Shown: positions 45,544-57,651 of the stretch, in pieces | Layout: each line of letters begins with the position of its first letter | How positions within the stretch are numbered: the first letter of the stretch is position 1 | NCBI RefSeq assembly: GCF_000143415.4 | Contig: NW_003314295.1 | Span: 682,019-746,018 of the forward strand | Direction of reading: 5' to 3' | DNA: 64,000 bases | From: Selaginella moellendorffii | Lineage: Eukaryota > Streptophyta > Lycopodiopsida > Selaginellales > Selaginellaceae | Program-made: the position numbers and the translations under genes | Notes under the pieces: generated by a model | What the model was told of the DNA's origin: nothing | Seen by the model: the letters and a program-made list of their open reading frames with translations, nothing else | Database searches by the model: none

Positions 45544-48115
45544 ATGGAGGAACCACGGGCGCAATCGCAATCTCAAGGTAGGGATTTCTTTTCTTGCATT
45601 GGATCTTGGGGTGAAATGTTGCTCCGTCGTTTAGATGTCCCCTCTAGCTCAATGAAGCCGCCTCCTCCGGCGCTGGAGGATGCGCGAGAGCCTGCCCGGA
45701 GTAGCAGCGGATTGACCTCTCCGAGGTTGGAGAAGCATAACAGCAGTGGCAGCAAGAAGGGCAGGAGGAAGGCCGCGCTCAAGGCTATCATCGCTTCGTC
45801 CAAGCTCAAGCAAGCACTCAGGAGGAGGTCTAAAATCTTTGATCGGAGGCAGTCCATTCCCATCCAGGACATCCGCGACGTTGAGGAGCAAGTCATCGTG
45901 CAAACTTTTAGAACCACACTGGTGTCCGAGAATTTACTTCCGGAAAGCCATGACGACTATCACGAGCTGCGAAGGTACTCGTATACTCTAATGCTTGCGA
46001 TGGATGGTTTTCGAATTTTTGTATAGTTCTAATGTTAATCCTTCAGGTTCTTGCGTGCTCGTGGACTTGATATTGACAAGGCTAAACTGATGTGGTCAAA
46101 TATGCTGCAGTGGCGAGCGGAGAACGGGGTGGACACCATTGGGGAGGTAAATGATATCTCATTGTATATCTTTTTGTCACTGTGAGGAAAACTTCGTTTG
46201 TGTACAGGATTTCGAGTTTGGTGAGATCGAGGAAGTGAAAAAATACTATCCTCAAGGTCACCATGGGGTTGACAAAGAAGGGAGGCCCATTTACATCGAG
46301 CGCTTGGGAAAGGTTGAGCCCAACAAATTGATGCAGGTGACAACATTGGAGAGATACTTGAAGTATCATGTTCAGGAGTTTGAGAAGCTTTTGAGAATCA
46401 AGTTCCCGGCATGCTCGCTTGCAGTTAAACGGCACATTGACTCCGGAACAACGATTCTGGATGTTTCTGGTGTGGTATGGGTTTGGAATTTTTCTTTCTA
46501 GTCTCTTAAGGTAATCCACTTGTCTTGCAGGGTCTCAAAAATTTCAGTAAGACTGCACGGGACCTTATTATAAGAATTCAGAAAGTTGATGGGGATAACT
46601 ACCCGGAAGTAAGTCTGTTGCCTTTAGTTTTGTGCTGAAAAGAAACATTTTGATTGTTGCAGACTTTGCACAAGCTTTTTATTATCAATGCTGGTGCTGG
46701 ATTCAGGCTGTTATGGAACACAGTGAAGGGGTTCCTAGATCCCAAAACGACTTCTAAAATCACTGTGAGATAAAACTTACTGGTTACGCCCGCAGAAACG
46801 TTGTTACTTTCCAGGTTCTAGGATACAAGTACCAGCCAAATCTCCTGGAAGTGGTGGATGCAAGGTAATATCTGAAACATGATTGTATGCATAAATTTGA
46901 CGTGTTTTCTTCATACAGTCAGCTGCCAGAGTTTATAGGTGGTACGTGCACATGTCCTGGAGAAGGAGGATGTATGAGATCTGATAAAGGACCTTGGAAG
47001 GATCCAGAGTTATTGAAGGTAAGTTTTAAGTTGGCAAGCACACCCGTGAAGTTCTATTAGTTCTTTTCCAGGCGGTAATGATTGGCAAAGCAAAGTATTC
47101 AAGACAGGTTGTCAGCATAAATTCTCAGGTAGAAAAACACCTTGCTTCTGTCGGAATGTTTTGAGCTTTTGCTCTTTAGACCGGCGAGAGTGATGCACCC
47201 CCCGGCGAGGTAGTCGGGTCCTCGACGCAGACGCTCGCAGAAACATCGCGAATGCAGCCCGTCCAGGAAGAAGTATAGTACCTTTTGTATCCCATTTCAT
47301 TGTTGGTTCATCTAACTCCTGTTCTTAATTTTATGACAGATAGACGGCATTGCAAGGAACTTAGGAACAGATGATGTTGTGGTGGTAGACAAGATCGTAG
47401 ATTCACCAGCGACTGGGACTTCTTCCTCCGAACAACAAACCGAAAGCACTACAATAGACGACAGTAAGGTTCAGAAGTCTACGCCGGAGAGCAACGAAAC
47501 TCAGCAAAACATGGTACCAAAAAGAGCATTACCAGCTCGAAAAAGAGGTACGTCTTACATGTTTGCGTGTGCTACTAGCTGATGAACTTCAACATTTTAC
47601 AGATAATGACAGCTTTGTTTCAGTTTTAGTCGGGTTTTTTATGGGAATCTTAAGCTTTTTTCGACGGTTGATTTGGAGGGAGCAGCAATTACAAGAGAGC
47701 CCTCGGCCAGTCACACCTGCTGAACCTCAAAACGTGACGAAAGGGCCCAACGTTTCTGTCGTCCTTAATTCTCGAGTGGAAGACTTGGAGAAAAAGCTGA
47801 CAGAACTAAGCAGTTTGCCTTTGGCGACACTTCCTCCAAAGCAGGAGCTAGCTGCAGAACGCATCAAGACGCTGGAAGCGGACGTCGCGGAAACTAAGAA
47901 GGTTTAGCTCGAGTTTTTAAATTGTTTTTGCAGTCGAATACTCACTTGCTTGATGCAGACTTTGGGCGACGTACTGGTAAAACAGACCGAACTTCTAGAG
48001 GCTTTAGAGCGGCTCAAGGATTTGAAGTGGATGGTAAGGAAGTGCTCGTTTTGATTTGTCTGTACGCTTGACATCTTTCCCGAAATTGCAGAAGAAGGTA
48101 CAATGTTGGTGCTAG
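45544..48115 (+). CDS. Sec14-like phosphatidylinositol transfer protein with nodulin tail (SFH family)
   Basis: Fourteen exons joined by GT-AG introns of 50-72 bp: 45544-45577, 45635-45974, 46047-46146, 46208-46474, 46531-46608, 46663-46764, 46815-46864, 46919-47018, 47072-47128, 47180-47272, 47340-47547, 47603-47901, 47959-48033, 48092-48115; 608 residues. CRAL-TRIO N-terminal helices at about residues 100-160 ([17 protein letters not shown]), Sec14 lipid-binding fold at about 165-345 ([34 protein letters not shown]), a hydrophobic segment ([14 protein letters not shown]) near 480, a coiled segment, and a terminal KKVQCWC typical of the Nlj16-like nodulin domain. The family exchanges PtdIns and PtdCho and organises phosphoinositide at membranes for polarised growth. 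The first intron (57 bp, in frame) could be retained. Confidence 0.9.
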
Positions 48116-48243
48116 TACTTTGTTCTGTGTAAATAGTGGTGGAAAGGAATGCGTTTTTTTCATCTGCCTGCGTCGTTTGCCTAATCCCTAAAAATGGAAG
48201 CCAGAGGTATGCTGTAGGTAGTTGAGCTTGAAGCGTTTTCCAG

Positions 48244-50598
48244 ATGGAAGCCTCATGTCAGTCAGAAAACTCGCTACCCGTAGATGCTGCTGTTTCGAGC
48301 GCCGGTGTACGAGTCAGACATTCTGGACACTTGATCGACCCAACAAGGCAAGTTCGCTGTCTTTTGCTTCATTCTTTTTGTTCTGATTGTTTTTCGTGGC
48401 AGATGCAGATGTTGGCCAAAATGGATCAATGGAGTTTTGTGGAACTGGAGCTAAGGAACAACCATTGCGGAATACAGCTGAAGGTAAACGTTTTGCTCAC
48501 CGCTCTCAAAGCATCCAGTAACTCCAAGGAGCTGGAACTTGGTAAGGCCCTTCATTTGAATGGCATTGGCAGCGGACACTACTCAAATCCTTACGTAACT
48601 AACAGCCTGGTCAACATGTATGCCAAGTGTGGGAGCCTGGTCGATGCGAAGCAGGTCTTCGACAGCATGCAAGCTCGAGATGCGGCAACTTGGAATAGTC
48701 TCATCAAGGGATACGTGATGAATGGAAAGAGCGAGATGGCCTGGGAGCTCTTTTCGAAAATGGACTGTGCACCCGACGACTTGACGTTTGTAGCTGCCGC
48801 AACGGCATGCGCGAGCTTGGCGGCGAGTGAACGGGGGAGGAATTTTGGTACAGGAACAGTGAAAGTGAACAGTCTGGAGAGGGGAATGGCTCTTCACTCA
48901 CAGGCTGAAAAGTCCGGTTATGGCTCCAGGATCTTCTTGACAAGTACACTGGTTGATATGTACGCCAAGTGTGGGAGTATGGTGGATTCCCGTGCGACTT
49001 TCGACAGGATGGTATCTCACGACGTCGTCTCGTGGAATTCTCTGATCCTGGGCTACGTAGAGAACGGGGAAGTCGAGCTGGCTTTGGGAGTTTTCGAGAG
49101 CATGGACCTCGAACGGGACTCTCAGGCTTACGTCGCTGCTCTAGTGGCATGTGCGAGCCTGGCAGACAAGGAAACAGCGGTGGTGGTCGACGGGAAGCCT
49201 GTGAAACAGAAATGCCTGGAGAGAGGACGGGACTTACACTCTCGAGCTGCAAGCTCTGGATATGACAGGGACAGCTACGTAGCAGGGACTCTGATTGACA
49301 TGTATGCCAAGTGCGGGAGCATGGACGACTCGCAGCGCGTCTTCGACAAGAGCCATCGTCAGGATGCAGTGTTGTGGAACACACTCGTGCTGGGATACGC
49401 TGAAAACGGCCAGCCTGAGAAAGCTGTGGAGGCTTTTGACGCAATGGAAGCCAGTGGCTGCAAGCCAAACATCCGCAGCTTCATATCCGCGCTGGTGGCT
49501 TGCGGGAGTTTGGCCTCGCAGGAGCAGCAAGGCAGCAGCAACATCAACCTGACAATGCCGCTGAACCTCCGGTGTCTGGACAAGGTCATGTCTCTTCACT
49601 CTCGGGTAACCAGGGAGGAAGGCGAGTGCCAGATCTTCTTCGGCAACACGCTGGTGGATGCGTACGCCAAGTGCGGCAGCATGCTCGACTCCCGGAGAGT
49701 ATTCGATCGGATGCAGCGCCACGACGTGGTTTCCTGGACGGCGCTCATACTCGGCTACAGCGACAACGGACTCAACGGCCTGGCCGTGGACCTCTTCTTC
49801 CGGATGACGACCACGAGCACCACCGGGGCCATCACTCCTTTGGCTAGCAGCGACGAACACGTCGATACCTCCTGGCCGAGACCAAACGCGCGGACGTTCG
49901 TGGCGGTGCTCATCGCTTGCACCCGGCTGGGGGCGCTGGAGGTCGGGCGGAGGATCCACTCGCAGGCCCGAGACGCCGGCTTCCACACGGACGCCTTCCT
50001 CGCCAACACGCTGGTGGACTTCTACGCAAAGTGTGGCTGCATGGACGAGGCCGAGGCGGTCTTCTCCGCGCTCGAGAGCAAGAGCCTGGTGGCATGGAGC
50101 GCGCTCATCTCCGGCTATAGCTGCCACGGCTCCACGGACGAGGCGTTTGCGGCGCTGGAGAAGATGCGTGCCAGCGGCATACCGCCAGACGGCGTCACCT
50201 TCCTGTCCGTTCTCACAGCGTGCAGCCACGGCGGCCTGGTGGAGAAAGGGCTGTCCTACTTCGAATCGATGGCGCCGCGGTATGGCGTGACTCCGGGCGT
50301 GGAGCACTACCATTGCGTGGTGGACATGCTGGGGCGGGCCAACCGGGTGGTGGAGGCAGTGAAGCTGGCCAAGGAGATGCCGTTTGAGGCGACGGTGGTA
50401 ACTTGGACGACGGTGCTGGGGGCGTGCCACAAGTGGGGAAATGCGGTGCTGGGGAAGCTCGCGTTTGATCGGGTGGTGGCACTGGATGCACGGGCCGAGT
50501 CTGCGTACGTGCTCATGGGGAATATCTATGGGGGCCTGGGGCTGAGGAGGGAACAAGAGGAGATTGGGGCCATGAGGGACAAAGCAATGTTTAGCTAG
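48244..50598 (+). CDS. PLS-class PPR protein ending at the E motif
   Basis: 784 residues as one open frame. PPR motifs run from about residue 80 to 690 (NMYAKCGS, WNSLIKGYVMNGKSE, then repeated units), followed by the VEHYHCVVDMLGRA block and an E motif; no DYW domain. Three L motifs have the same kind of extra segment as the PPR protein at 26212-28725 (for example DGKPVKQKCLERG), so the two are relatives. The N-terminus is uncertain: a possible 51-bp intron (48352-48402, GT-AG, in frame) and a small upstream exon (ATG 48194 with GT at 48207) are both conceivable. Predicted to bind organellar RNA. It starts only 128 bp after the SFH stop codon, on the same strand. Codons turn markedly GC-rich from about 49600 on. 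Confidence 0.9.
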   Translation: MEASCQSENSLPVDAAVSSAGVRVRHSGHLIDPTRQVRCLLLHSFCSDCFSWQMQMLAKMDQWSFVELELRNNHCGIQLKVNVLLTALKASSNSKELELGKALHLNGIGSGHYSNPYVTNSLVNMYAKCGSLVDAKQVFDSMQARDAATWNSLIKGYVMNGKSEMAWELFSKMDCAPDDLTFVAAATACASLAASERGRNFGTGTVKVNSLERGMALHSQAEKSGYGSRIFLTSTLVDMYAKCGSMVDSRATFDRMVSHDVVSWNSLILGYVENGEVELALGVFESMDLERDSQAYVAALVACASLADKETAVVVDGKPVKQKCLERGRDLHSRAASSGYDRDSYVAGTLIDMYAKCGSMDDSQRVFDKSHRQDAVLWNTLVLGYAENGQPEKAVEAFDAMEASGCKPNIRSFISALVACGSLASQEQQGSSNINLTMPLNLRCLDKVMSLHSRVTREEGECQIFFGNTLVDAYAKCGSMLDSRRVFDRMQRHDVVSWTALILGYSDNGLNGLAVDLFFRMTTTSTTGAITPLASSDEHVDTSWPRPNARTFVAVLIACTRLGALEVGRRIHSQARDAGFHTDAFLANTLVDFYAKCGCMDEAEAVFSALESKSLVAWSALISGYSCHGSTDEAFAALEKMRASGIPPDGVTFLSVLTACSHGGLVEKGLSYFESMAPRYGVTPGVEHYHCVVDMLGRANRVVEAVKLAKEMPFEATVVTWTTVLGACHKWGNAVLGKLAFDRVVALDARAESAYVLMGNIYGGLGLRREQEEIGAMRDKAMFS

Positions 50599-52329
50599 CT
50601 GTGGGCCACATGGGGTAACCTCTTTGTGTTTTAGCTTGTTTGCATTTGCATGGCACTCAGGCCATATTGTTGATGGTTGCATCTCTGGGAGTTAAAGCTC
50701 ATGGCAAATGCCTTAAAAGTATGCACCACTGTAGAATTTGCCCAAATGGGGCAAATGCTGCAAGCATTCCCACTTAGATTTCGTTGAAACACAATGAGTA
50801 TATATTGATCTTTGATCACTCCTTGTCTACCATGCTGACATTGTTGTTAGAGGAAGCATGAAGAGGATGTCACATAGACTCCAGAATTTTGAGAAAAATT
50901 TCTTATGCACATTTTAGCATAATTGGGATTTTTTTTTGACATAAATGATAATTAATGATTTGGAAAGATGGAAAAAAAATTCAAGAAAAATGTCTTTTTT
51001 AACAATTAAAATTCTCAATTTTTTATGGCCAAAAAAAATATCAATGAAATTCTCACAATGTCATTTAAAATTTTTTCTCCTCCTTTATTAAAAGAGGTGA
51101 AAAGAAAATGAAAGTGGATCCTAGCACAAAAGCTTTCTTTGGTGTTATTGATAAAAATAACATTTTGGCTTTTGTTGATTCATGGAGGTTACAATTATTT
51201 ATACACTTTATAATAAAATTTAACATTAATTTAATACTTTATGCATTATGTCATAAATAATAACATTTTAAAGATTGTGTCATAAAACCCTTTAACACCT
51301 TCATTTTAATTCCTTTTATATTGAATATTTTTGCAAAATGTTACAAAATATCAACAAATGACTTTTCTTGTGGTTGGGTAAATAAAACTAAGCAAATGTG
51401 AAAAACAATTACAAGAAATATTATTCATTTATAAATATAGAAATAATATATAATATAGAAAATATTATAATATAATAATATATATATAATTATAATAAAA
51501 ATGTTAAATTTAGTAACATATAATTATTTTTCTTATATAACCATATATAATTGTTCATGTGTTTTTCAATCATATCTAACAAAGATCATTCTTTCTATTG
51601 TATGGTAAATTTTAATTAAACATTTAAGCTTAAAGGTTTTTAAGAAATATAAAATATAGTTTTAAGCAAAAAATTTATATTGAGAACTTTCCTTTATGAT
51701 TGAAATCTAAAAAGAAAATAAAAGATATTTTCAAACTAAAATATTAAATTAATATTAATTTTAGAAAAATAATAAGAATAAGTTTTTAGTAAAATTAGTG
51801 GTAAAAGAGTTGATAAATATAGTTAAAAGTGATTAAAACATTATAAAATTGATAATTAAAATAAAAGTGATGATAATAATCAACATTCATTTACCTAAAA
51901 AATCATAAATTGATACTTCTTGATGCTTAGCTAGACATAGGAAAAATCTATTTCCCTTTTCAAGGAAAGATTAAATAGTAGCTCGCATAATTATAATTGA
52001 AACACATTTTACTTTTATTATAATGTTTTTAAAAAATTTAAATATCAAAATTTATTAAAGGTATTGAGGGTTTTAAAGAGGAATATGTTATGTAAAAAAT
52101 AATAACACTTAGATAAATATAGTGAATTTAAAATTTGTAATAAATTTCTTAAACTATAATTATGTTTCTCAAGAAAAAAAATAAATTATAGTCTTTTAAA
52201 ATTAAAATGTAAGTTTTGTAAGAAAGCACTATGTCTAAACGATTTTATTTGTATAGATAATTGGATTATTTTATATAGTGAAGATAGGGTAGATAAAGAA
52301 GAATTTAAAATAGTGTTTTTTTCAACAAC
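50599..52329. other. AT-rich spacer
   Basis: The first 220 bp are likely 3' UTR of the PPR gene. From about 50880 the sequence is extremely AT-rich, including a TATAATATA-type tract at 51430-51490. No gene, LTR pair or tRNA recognised. Confidence 0.55.
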
Positions 52330-52536
52330 TATGAGTGCATGGAATATGAAAAGGGAATACAGAAATGTGCATATCCACTAGCTCAAAAGCCCTAGCTTAT
52401 ATACAGGAGCGAGTGGTCCAGATTGAAATCAATTCGACGGCTATCAAAATCCCACTACGCTAATATTAGTATACGGCATTGTAGCCATACACTTGGCCCT
52501 CACATCATCCCCTCCTCTCAGAATAATGGAAGACCA

Positions 52537-55500
52537 TCAGAGTTCTCTTGTAGACGGGCCGGGATTTGGAGGAACATCAGGAGGAGGCATCGGCGGATCT
52601 GTAGGTGGTATTAACTGCTCTTAATCCCTTTGTATGAAGTGTTTCAACCGTTGCACATGCACAATTTTTGGAGGATCGACCTACTGGACGTTATGCCAAA
52701 CCTCATAAACTTGTCATTCAACTTGCCGCAACACCCGATACGGTCCTTTCCACTGTGCAAGGAGCCCCTTAGATAAACCACGTACCGTAAGATGGGGAAA
52801 ATGGACTAACACCAAATCATCCACGTTGTATTCTGCAGATGGACGATGATGGGAGTTGTATTGCCATTGTTGTCCCACTTGTACGCGGCCTAAGTGTTCG
52901 GTAGACTCCGCTCGGACAAGTGGAAGAATACTCGTCAAATACTAATCCCATGATCTAGCATCCGCAGCTCATGGCAATCGCGAAGGTAAGCCTAGCTTCA
53001 TTGGTAATATTGGATCATGACCATATAGGAGTTTATATGGTGAAGCACCAACAGAACTCTGCACCCCTGTGACATATGCATACCGAAGAGACAGCAAATA
53101 ACCATCTCAATCCGAATGCTGAAAGTTCATATACTTCGCAATCATCCCCTTGAATGTCCGAATGAGCCGTTCCACCAGACCGTCTGATTGTGGATGATAA
53201 GCACTCGTGAAAGTGTGGCGTATCCCCAACCGAGTCAAAACATGAAATGCCTTAGCCATAAATGCAGGACCATTATCCGAAAGAATCCGCTTTGGACAAG
53301 AATGCTGGAACACCACTCGATTGAGGAGGAAGTATCCAACAGAAGTTGCAAAGGCGCTAGCAAGAGCACCAACTTCCACCTAATAAGTCAAGTAGTCAGA
53401 AGCAATAATAACATATTCATTGCCAGCAGTTGACTGTGGAAAAGGTCCTATAAGATCAAATGCCACCAACTCAAATGGACGGGAAACTGCAATTGACTCC
53501 AACCGTCCTTCCGCAGCCTGAGGGGGAGTATTACGAGCTTGGCACCAAACGCAGCTACGCACATACCGGATAATATCACGTCGCATCTTCGGCCAATAGA
53601 AAGACCTGCGCAGCTTCTCGGTTACACAACGATGTCCCATATGCCCACCTAGAACAGGAGAATCATGGTAGGCATGAAGAAACCGCAGAATAAAGATAGA
53701 AGGCACCACTAGCTGTAAATGATCATCAGGATCTGTCCCTACAAAATAAAGAAGGCCGTCTTCAAGGCGATATTGAGAATGTAAATGCTGGAAAGGCAAG
53801 TCATCAGCAAGTGATGCAGGATTCTCAAACCCATCTCGAAGCCTTCGAATCCATGGCTCAATCTTTTGAGCCTCGCGAACCTCATCAAAAGAAGGTAGAT
53901 CTTGCTTTGCACTTTGTGGACACTAAACGTCAAGTACAGCAACCGCCGATGGCACAGAATCATCGTCTAGAAAATCCACAAAGGCTGGAACAACAAGCTC
54001 ATCAGAAACATGAAAAGAGAATGAAAAAGGAAGAGGAGCTCGAGAAAGGGCATCAGCATCAGCCATAGAACTCCCTAGGCGATAAACAACATTAAAATCA
54101 TATATCTGAAGCTTCAAAGCCCATTAAGCAGAATGACCAACCAAGTTCTTCCGCTTCAATAATGAAGTAACAGCAGCATAATCACCTTCAAGTAAAGTTC
54201 GAGAACCATGTAGATATGCATGAACTTTCTCGAAACCCCAAACTGTTACTAAACACTCCTTCTCTGTTGTGGAGTAGTTCATTTCCGCTGGTTGTAATGT
54301 ACGGCTTATATACGCAATGGGATGGTGCTGACCAAACACACTCGAGCTCTCTTGCATCAACACATCTCCAAGACTAATATCAGAAGCATCTACGCGCAAA
54401 ATAAAAGGTTAAATGTAGTCAGGATATGCCAAAACCGGAGGAGTCGTCAACAGCTCTATGAGATCCCCAAACGCCCGCTCACAATCTGGAGACCAAAAGA
54501 AAGATGATGTTGATGACTTTAGCAACACTCGCAATAGTGCAGTGCGATCAGAAAGATGATCCACAAAACGACCGAGATACTGCACCTTGCCCAAGAAGTG
54601 TTGCACATCATTCACACACTTCGGAGTACGGAACTTTAGAACAGCCACAAGTTTGTCAGGATCAACTTGCAAACCCTCACGAGAAATACGGTACCCAAGA
54701 TAAGTTGTATCCTTGGACCCAAACACGCACTTCGACCGCTTCAACTTTAAACCAACGTCGTGTAGCCGATCCAACACTTTACACACATCACGAATATGCT
54801 CCTCCCACGTCCCCTCCGAGTGAATCAAGACATCATCAATGAAGTCAGCAGTCACCTCTGGCATATCACAAAGAACTTCGTCCATCATCTGCTGGAAAGT
54901 TTCTGGAGCATTGTTTAAACCAAACGCATCACCAAGAACTCGCATAAACCAAACAATGTACGAAAAGCAGTCTTAGGAATATCTTCTTCGGCCATCGGTA
55001 CTTACTAGTACCCAAAAACAAGATCTAGCTTGGTGAACCAACGACTTCACCCTAGACAATCCAAGAAATCAGCAATGTGAGGAAGAGGGTACACATCCGG
55101 GATCGTCACTTCGTTTAACGGACGATAGTCGATGCAAAAACGAATACTCCCATCAGGTTTCATCACAAGATGAGGTTCACATGCCTAAAGACTCCGCGAC
55201 TTCCGAATAACACCCTTCTCCAACATCTCCTTGACGTTTGCATGTAAAATCTTGATCTCCTTGGGTGACCGACGACGAACAGGAACCTTGATTGGACAAG
55301 CATCCCCAGTGGGAATCGGATGACGTGCGGCAATCTTGGCCCAGATGATAGGTCAAATTCAAAGAGATCAAAATACTCCTTCATGAGCCAGTCAACAGCT
55401 GCAACACAAAGATCATCGGAGGGATCGGAAAAGGGAAGAGCAAAACAAGATGGAAACACAGGAGGAAATAGTGGGGGAACAAAAATAATGGAAGAAGAGG

Positions 55501-55985
55501 TAGAAGTAAAGGGACGAAGAGGTACAGAAGTGAGAGGAATGGATGAAACATAAGGAAGTATGAGATAAGGGGGAGAAGCCTCAAAGTCACACTTAGCATG
55601 ATTGTGCTGCAACCAATCCATACCAAAAATGAGGTCAAAAGCTTGACTCGGCACCACTTGCAATAACTGCAACTCAAGCTCGAGATCACCCACACGCACA
55701 ACCAGGTCTGCCTCATCCTGTGCACATGCATGTGTACGGTCGTTGCCATAAAGAATGAAAATTGGTTTTGCCACATGACGCAAGTGTAGACAACAACGTA
55801 TGGCAACAAGTCGAGCAATAGAAGATAAACTTGAACATGTATCAACCAACATGGAGAGAATAATAGGAGACCTTTTGTTATAAAAACGAGCTTGGAAAGT
55901 AAACAGTGGATGAACTGGTGCCGAGTGAACCCTTTGATGATACTCCCAAAAGAAAGATGAAAGGATCACTAACTTATTTGCACAA
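52537..55985 (-). pseudogene. Pol of the 5.0-kb Ty3/gypsy element (minus copy)
   Basis: Order: protease (LVDTCSS in place of the usual DTG/DSG), RT (MPEVTADFIDDVLIHS keeps the catalytic Asp pair), RNase H (RVDASDISLGDVLMQ), HHCC zinc (CVWCQARN), integrase core (FDLIGPFP, SDNGPAFM, GLVERLIRTF, so all three DDE residues are visible) and a C-terminal tail without a chromodomain. Interrupted by stops near 53377, 53106 and 52714 and by lost frames near 54945-55160 in RT. Tail ends at 52537. Confidence 0.88.
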
Positions 55986-55989
55986 GGTC

Positions 55990-56928
55990 CCTCCGTTACT
56001 TGCGCGACTCCTCGTTTCCCAGATGCATCTCGATGTCCAAACCTTCCACTACAGCAGCACTAACGGGACGTTTCTCATGCCAAGGTCTCCACCCAGGAAA
56101 TGGAAGTCGCCAATCTAGAAAACGCAGACAACGGCGATAAGTATGACCAACTTCATCACACGCCTAGCAGTAAACATCACGGCCACGACCACGTCCTCGC
56201 CCTTGTCCTTGGACTCGAGCAGCAGCAACATCAACCTCCATTGGAACAGGACCATCACCCATAGAAAGTGGAGCTAAAGGACGTGCAGTGAGAAGTGGAA
56301 GAGGCGACATTTCATAATGTTGTGCCAAGCGAAGAGCACCGTCAAGGGTGGTGGGAGCAAGTGCATGCACAAGTCCGATAAAATCTTGACGAAGTGCTAG
56401 CCACAACATTCCTAGCTTGATCCGCTCCGACATATTGGGCTCCACACGAAGCAAAAGACTTTGGAAACGAACGCCAAATTGCATCACTGACTCAGATGGC
56501 CTTTGGCGAAGACGATGCAATTGTTGAAAGGCATCATCATAATCATCGGCATGGCCGAACGCGCGTTTGAAGACATCCGGGAGAACACTCCAATCCCCAC
56601 GAGTGGTTGCACTCAAACCATTGTACCACTACAATGCCATCCCTTGGAGACACGTGGGAAACTCACGCAAACGTTGAGCATCATCCCAAGAATGATATGT
56701 GGCAATCACTGTGAAGTGATTGAATAAATGGTACACATCATCCCCATGATTCCCGCAAAAGAACTTCGGCCAAATGTGAGGATTAGCACCTAGAGGAGGG
56801 GGAGTTGTACCACGTGCCATGAATGCCGCCATCAATTGAGTTTGGTTGTCCAATTGCAAGCATATAGCATCAAGCAATTGGATCAACTGCTACTTTAGAG
56901 TCAAAGGAGGAGATTGTTGATCTGCCAT
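55990..56928 (-). pseudogene. Gag of the 5.0-kb Ty3/gypsy element (minus copy)
   Basis: Starts at ATG 56928, meets a stop 12 codons later, then reads LMAAFMARG, FFCGNHGDDVYHLFNHF, a stop near 56626, then a 150-residue frame ending in the RG-rich region. The zinc knuckle has a stop in place of its second residue (C-stop-ACDEVGHTYRRC). Parallel to gag of the plus copy. Confidence 0.82.
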
Positions 56929-57334
56929 GAAGATGAACGAAAAGAAAGAGCAAAAGAAGAGAAATAACAAAAAGTTAGAAGGAAATAATAGATCTAGACA
57001 ATGCAAAAAGCTAAATCTAAACCAAAATCCTGAAAGGGAAAAACAAAATAAAGGAAATGGAAAAAGCTAGATCTAAACAATGCAAAAGCTAAATCTAAAC
57101 CAAAATCCCAAATACAAGCACTCCTTAAGGACAATCAAAGGTGCCCCTCACCTCCACCAATGTGAGTGCTTGGAATATGGAAAGGGAATATAGAAAATAT
57201 GCATATCAATTAGCCCAAAAACCTTAGTTTATATACAAGAGCGAGTGGTCCAAATTGAAACCAATCCGACGGCTACCAAAATCCCACTACGCTAATATTA
57301 GTATGTGGTAATAGCTGTACACTTGGCCCTCACA

Positions 57335-57528
57335 AATCTATATTTTTCCTACTATATCCTTTTATAGGTAAACATTATTAGAAAGGATAAATCACTAATA
57401 TTATAGAGAATGATAAATCTATAGAAAGAAAAAAAATAAAGAAAGAAGAAAGAAAAAATATAAAGAGAAAAGAGAGAGTGGGACTAAAATCTAAACCTAG
57501 TAAAATGGATCCTAACCTTAGAGTATAT
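57335..57528. other. Short spacer between two retroelement pieces
   Basis: AT- and A-rich, with a (G/A)n tract near 57430-57480. No gene. Confidence 0.5.
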
Positions 57529-57651
57529 TGTAAGCAACCAAAGGGAACGACTCGAGAGACGATCCGTTGGGGTTCAAATATAGAGGGAAAGGGCCCATGA
57601 ATAAGAGTGCACCCCCTTTTCCAATCGGTTAAGGGTCTTGGGATAGTTGGA

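Larger units (their letters stand above)
52330..57334 (-). mobile_element. 5.0-kb Ty3/gypsy retrotransposon, minus-strand copy, inactive
   Basis: Same family as 30594-35597. LTRs at 52330-52504 and 57161-57334 (about 175 bp each). In element orientation the left one is the 3' LTR and is preceded by the purine tract GAGAGGAGGGGATGA. After the 5' LTR comes TTGGTGGAGGTGAGGGG, the likely primer-binding site, also recognisable in the other copy. Gag and pol follow. Fewer stops than the plus-strand copy, but still inactive. Flanking pentamers (ACAAC left, AATCT right) do not match. Confidence 0.9.

Noticed and set aside
49234-50682. 482-codon minus-strand frame opposite the PPR gene at 48244-50598
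   Set aside because: Antisense shadow in a GC-rich coding region, no recognisable motif.
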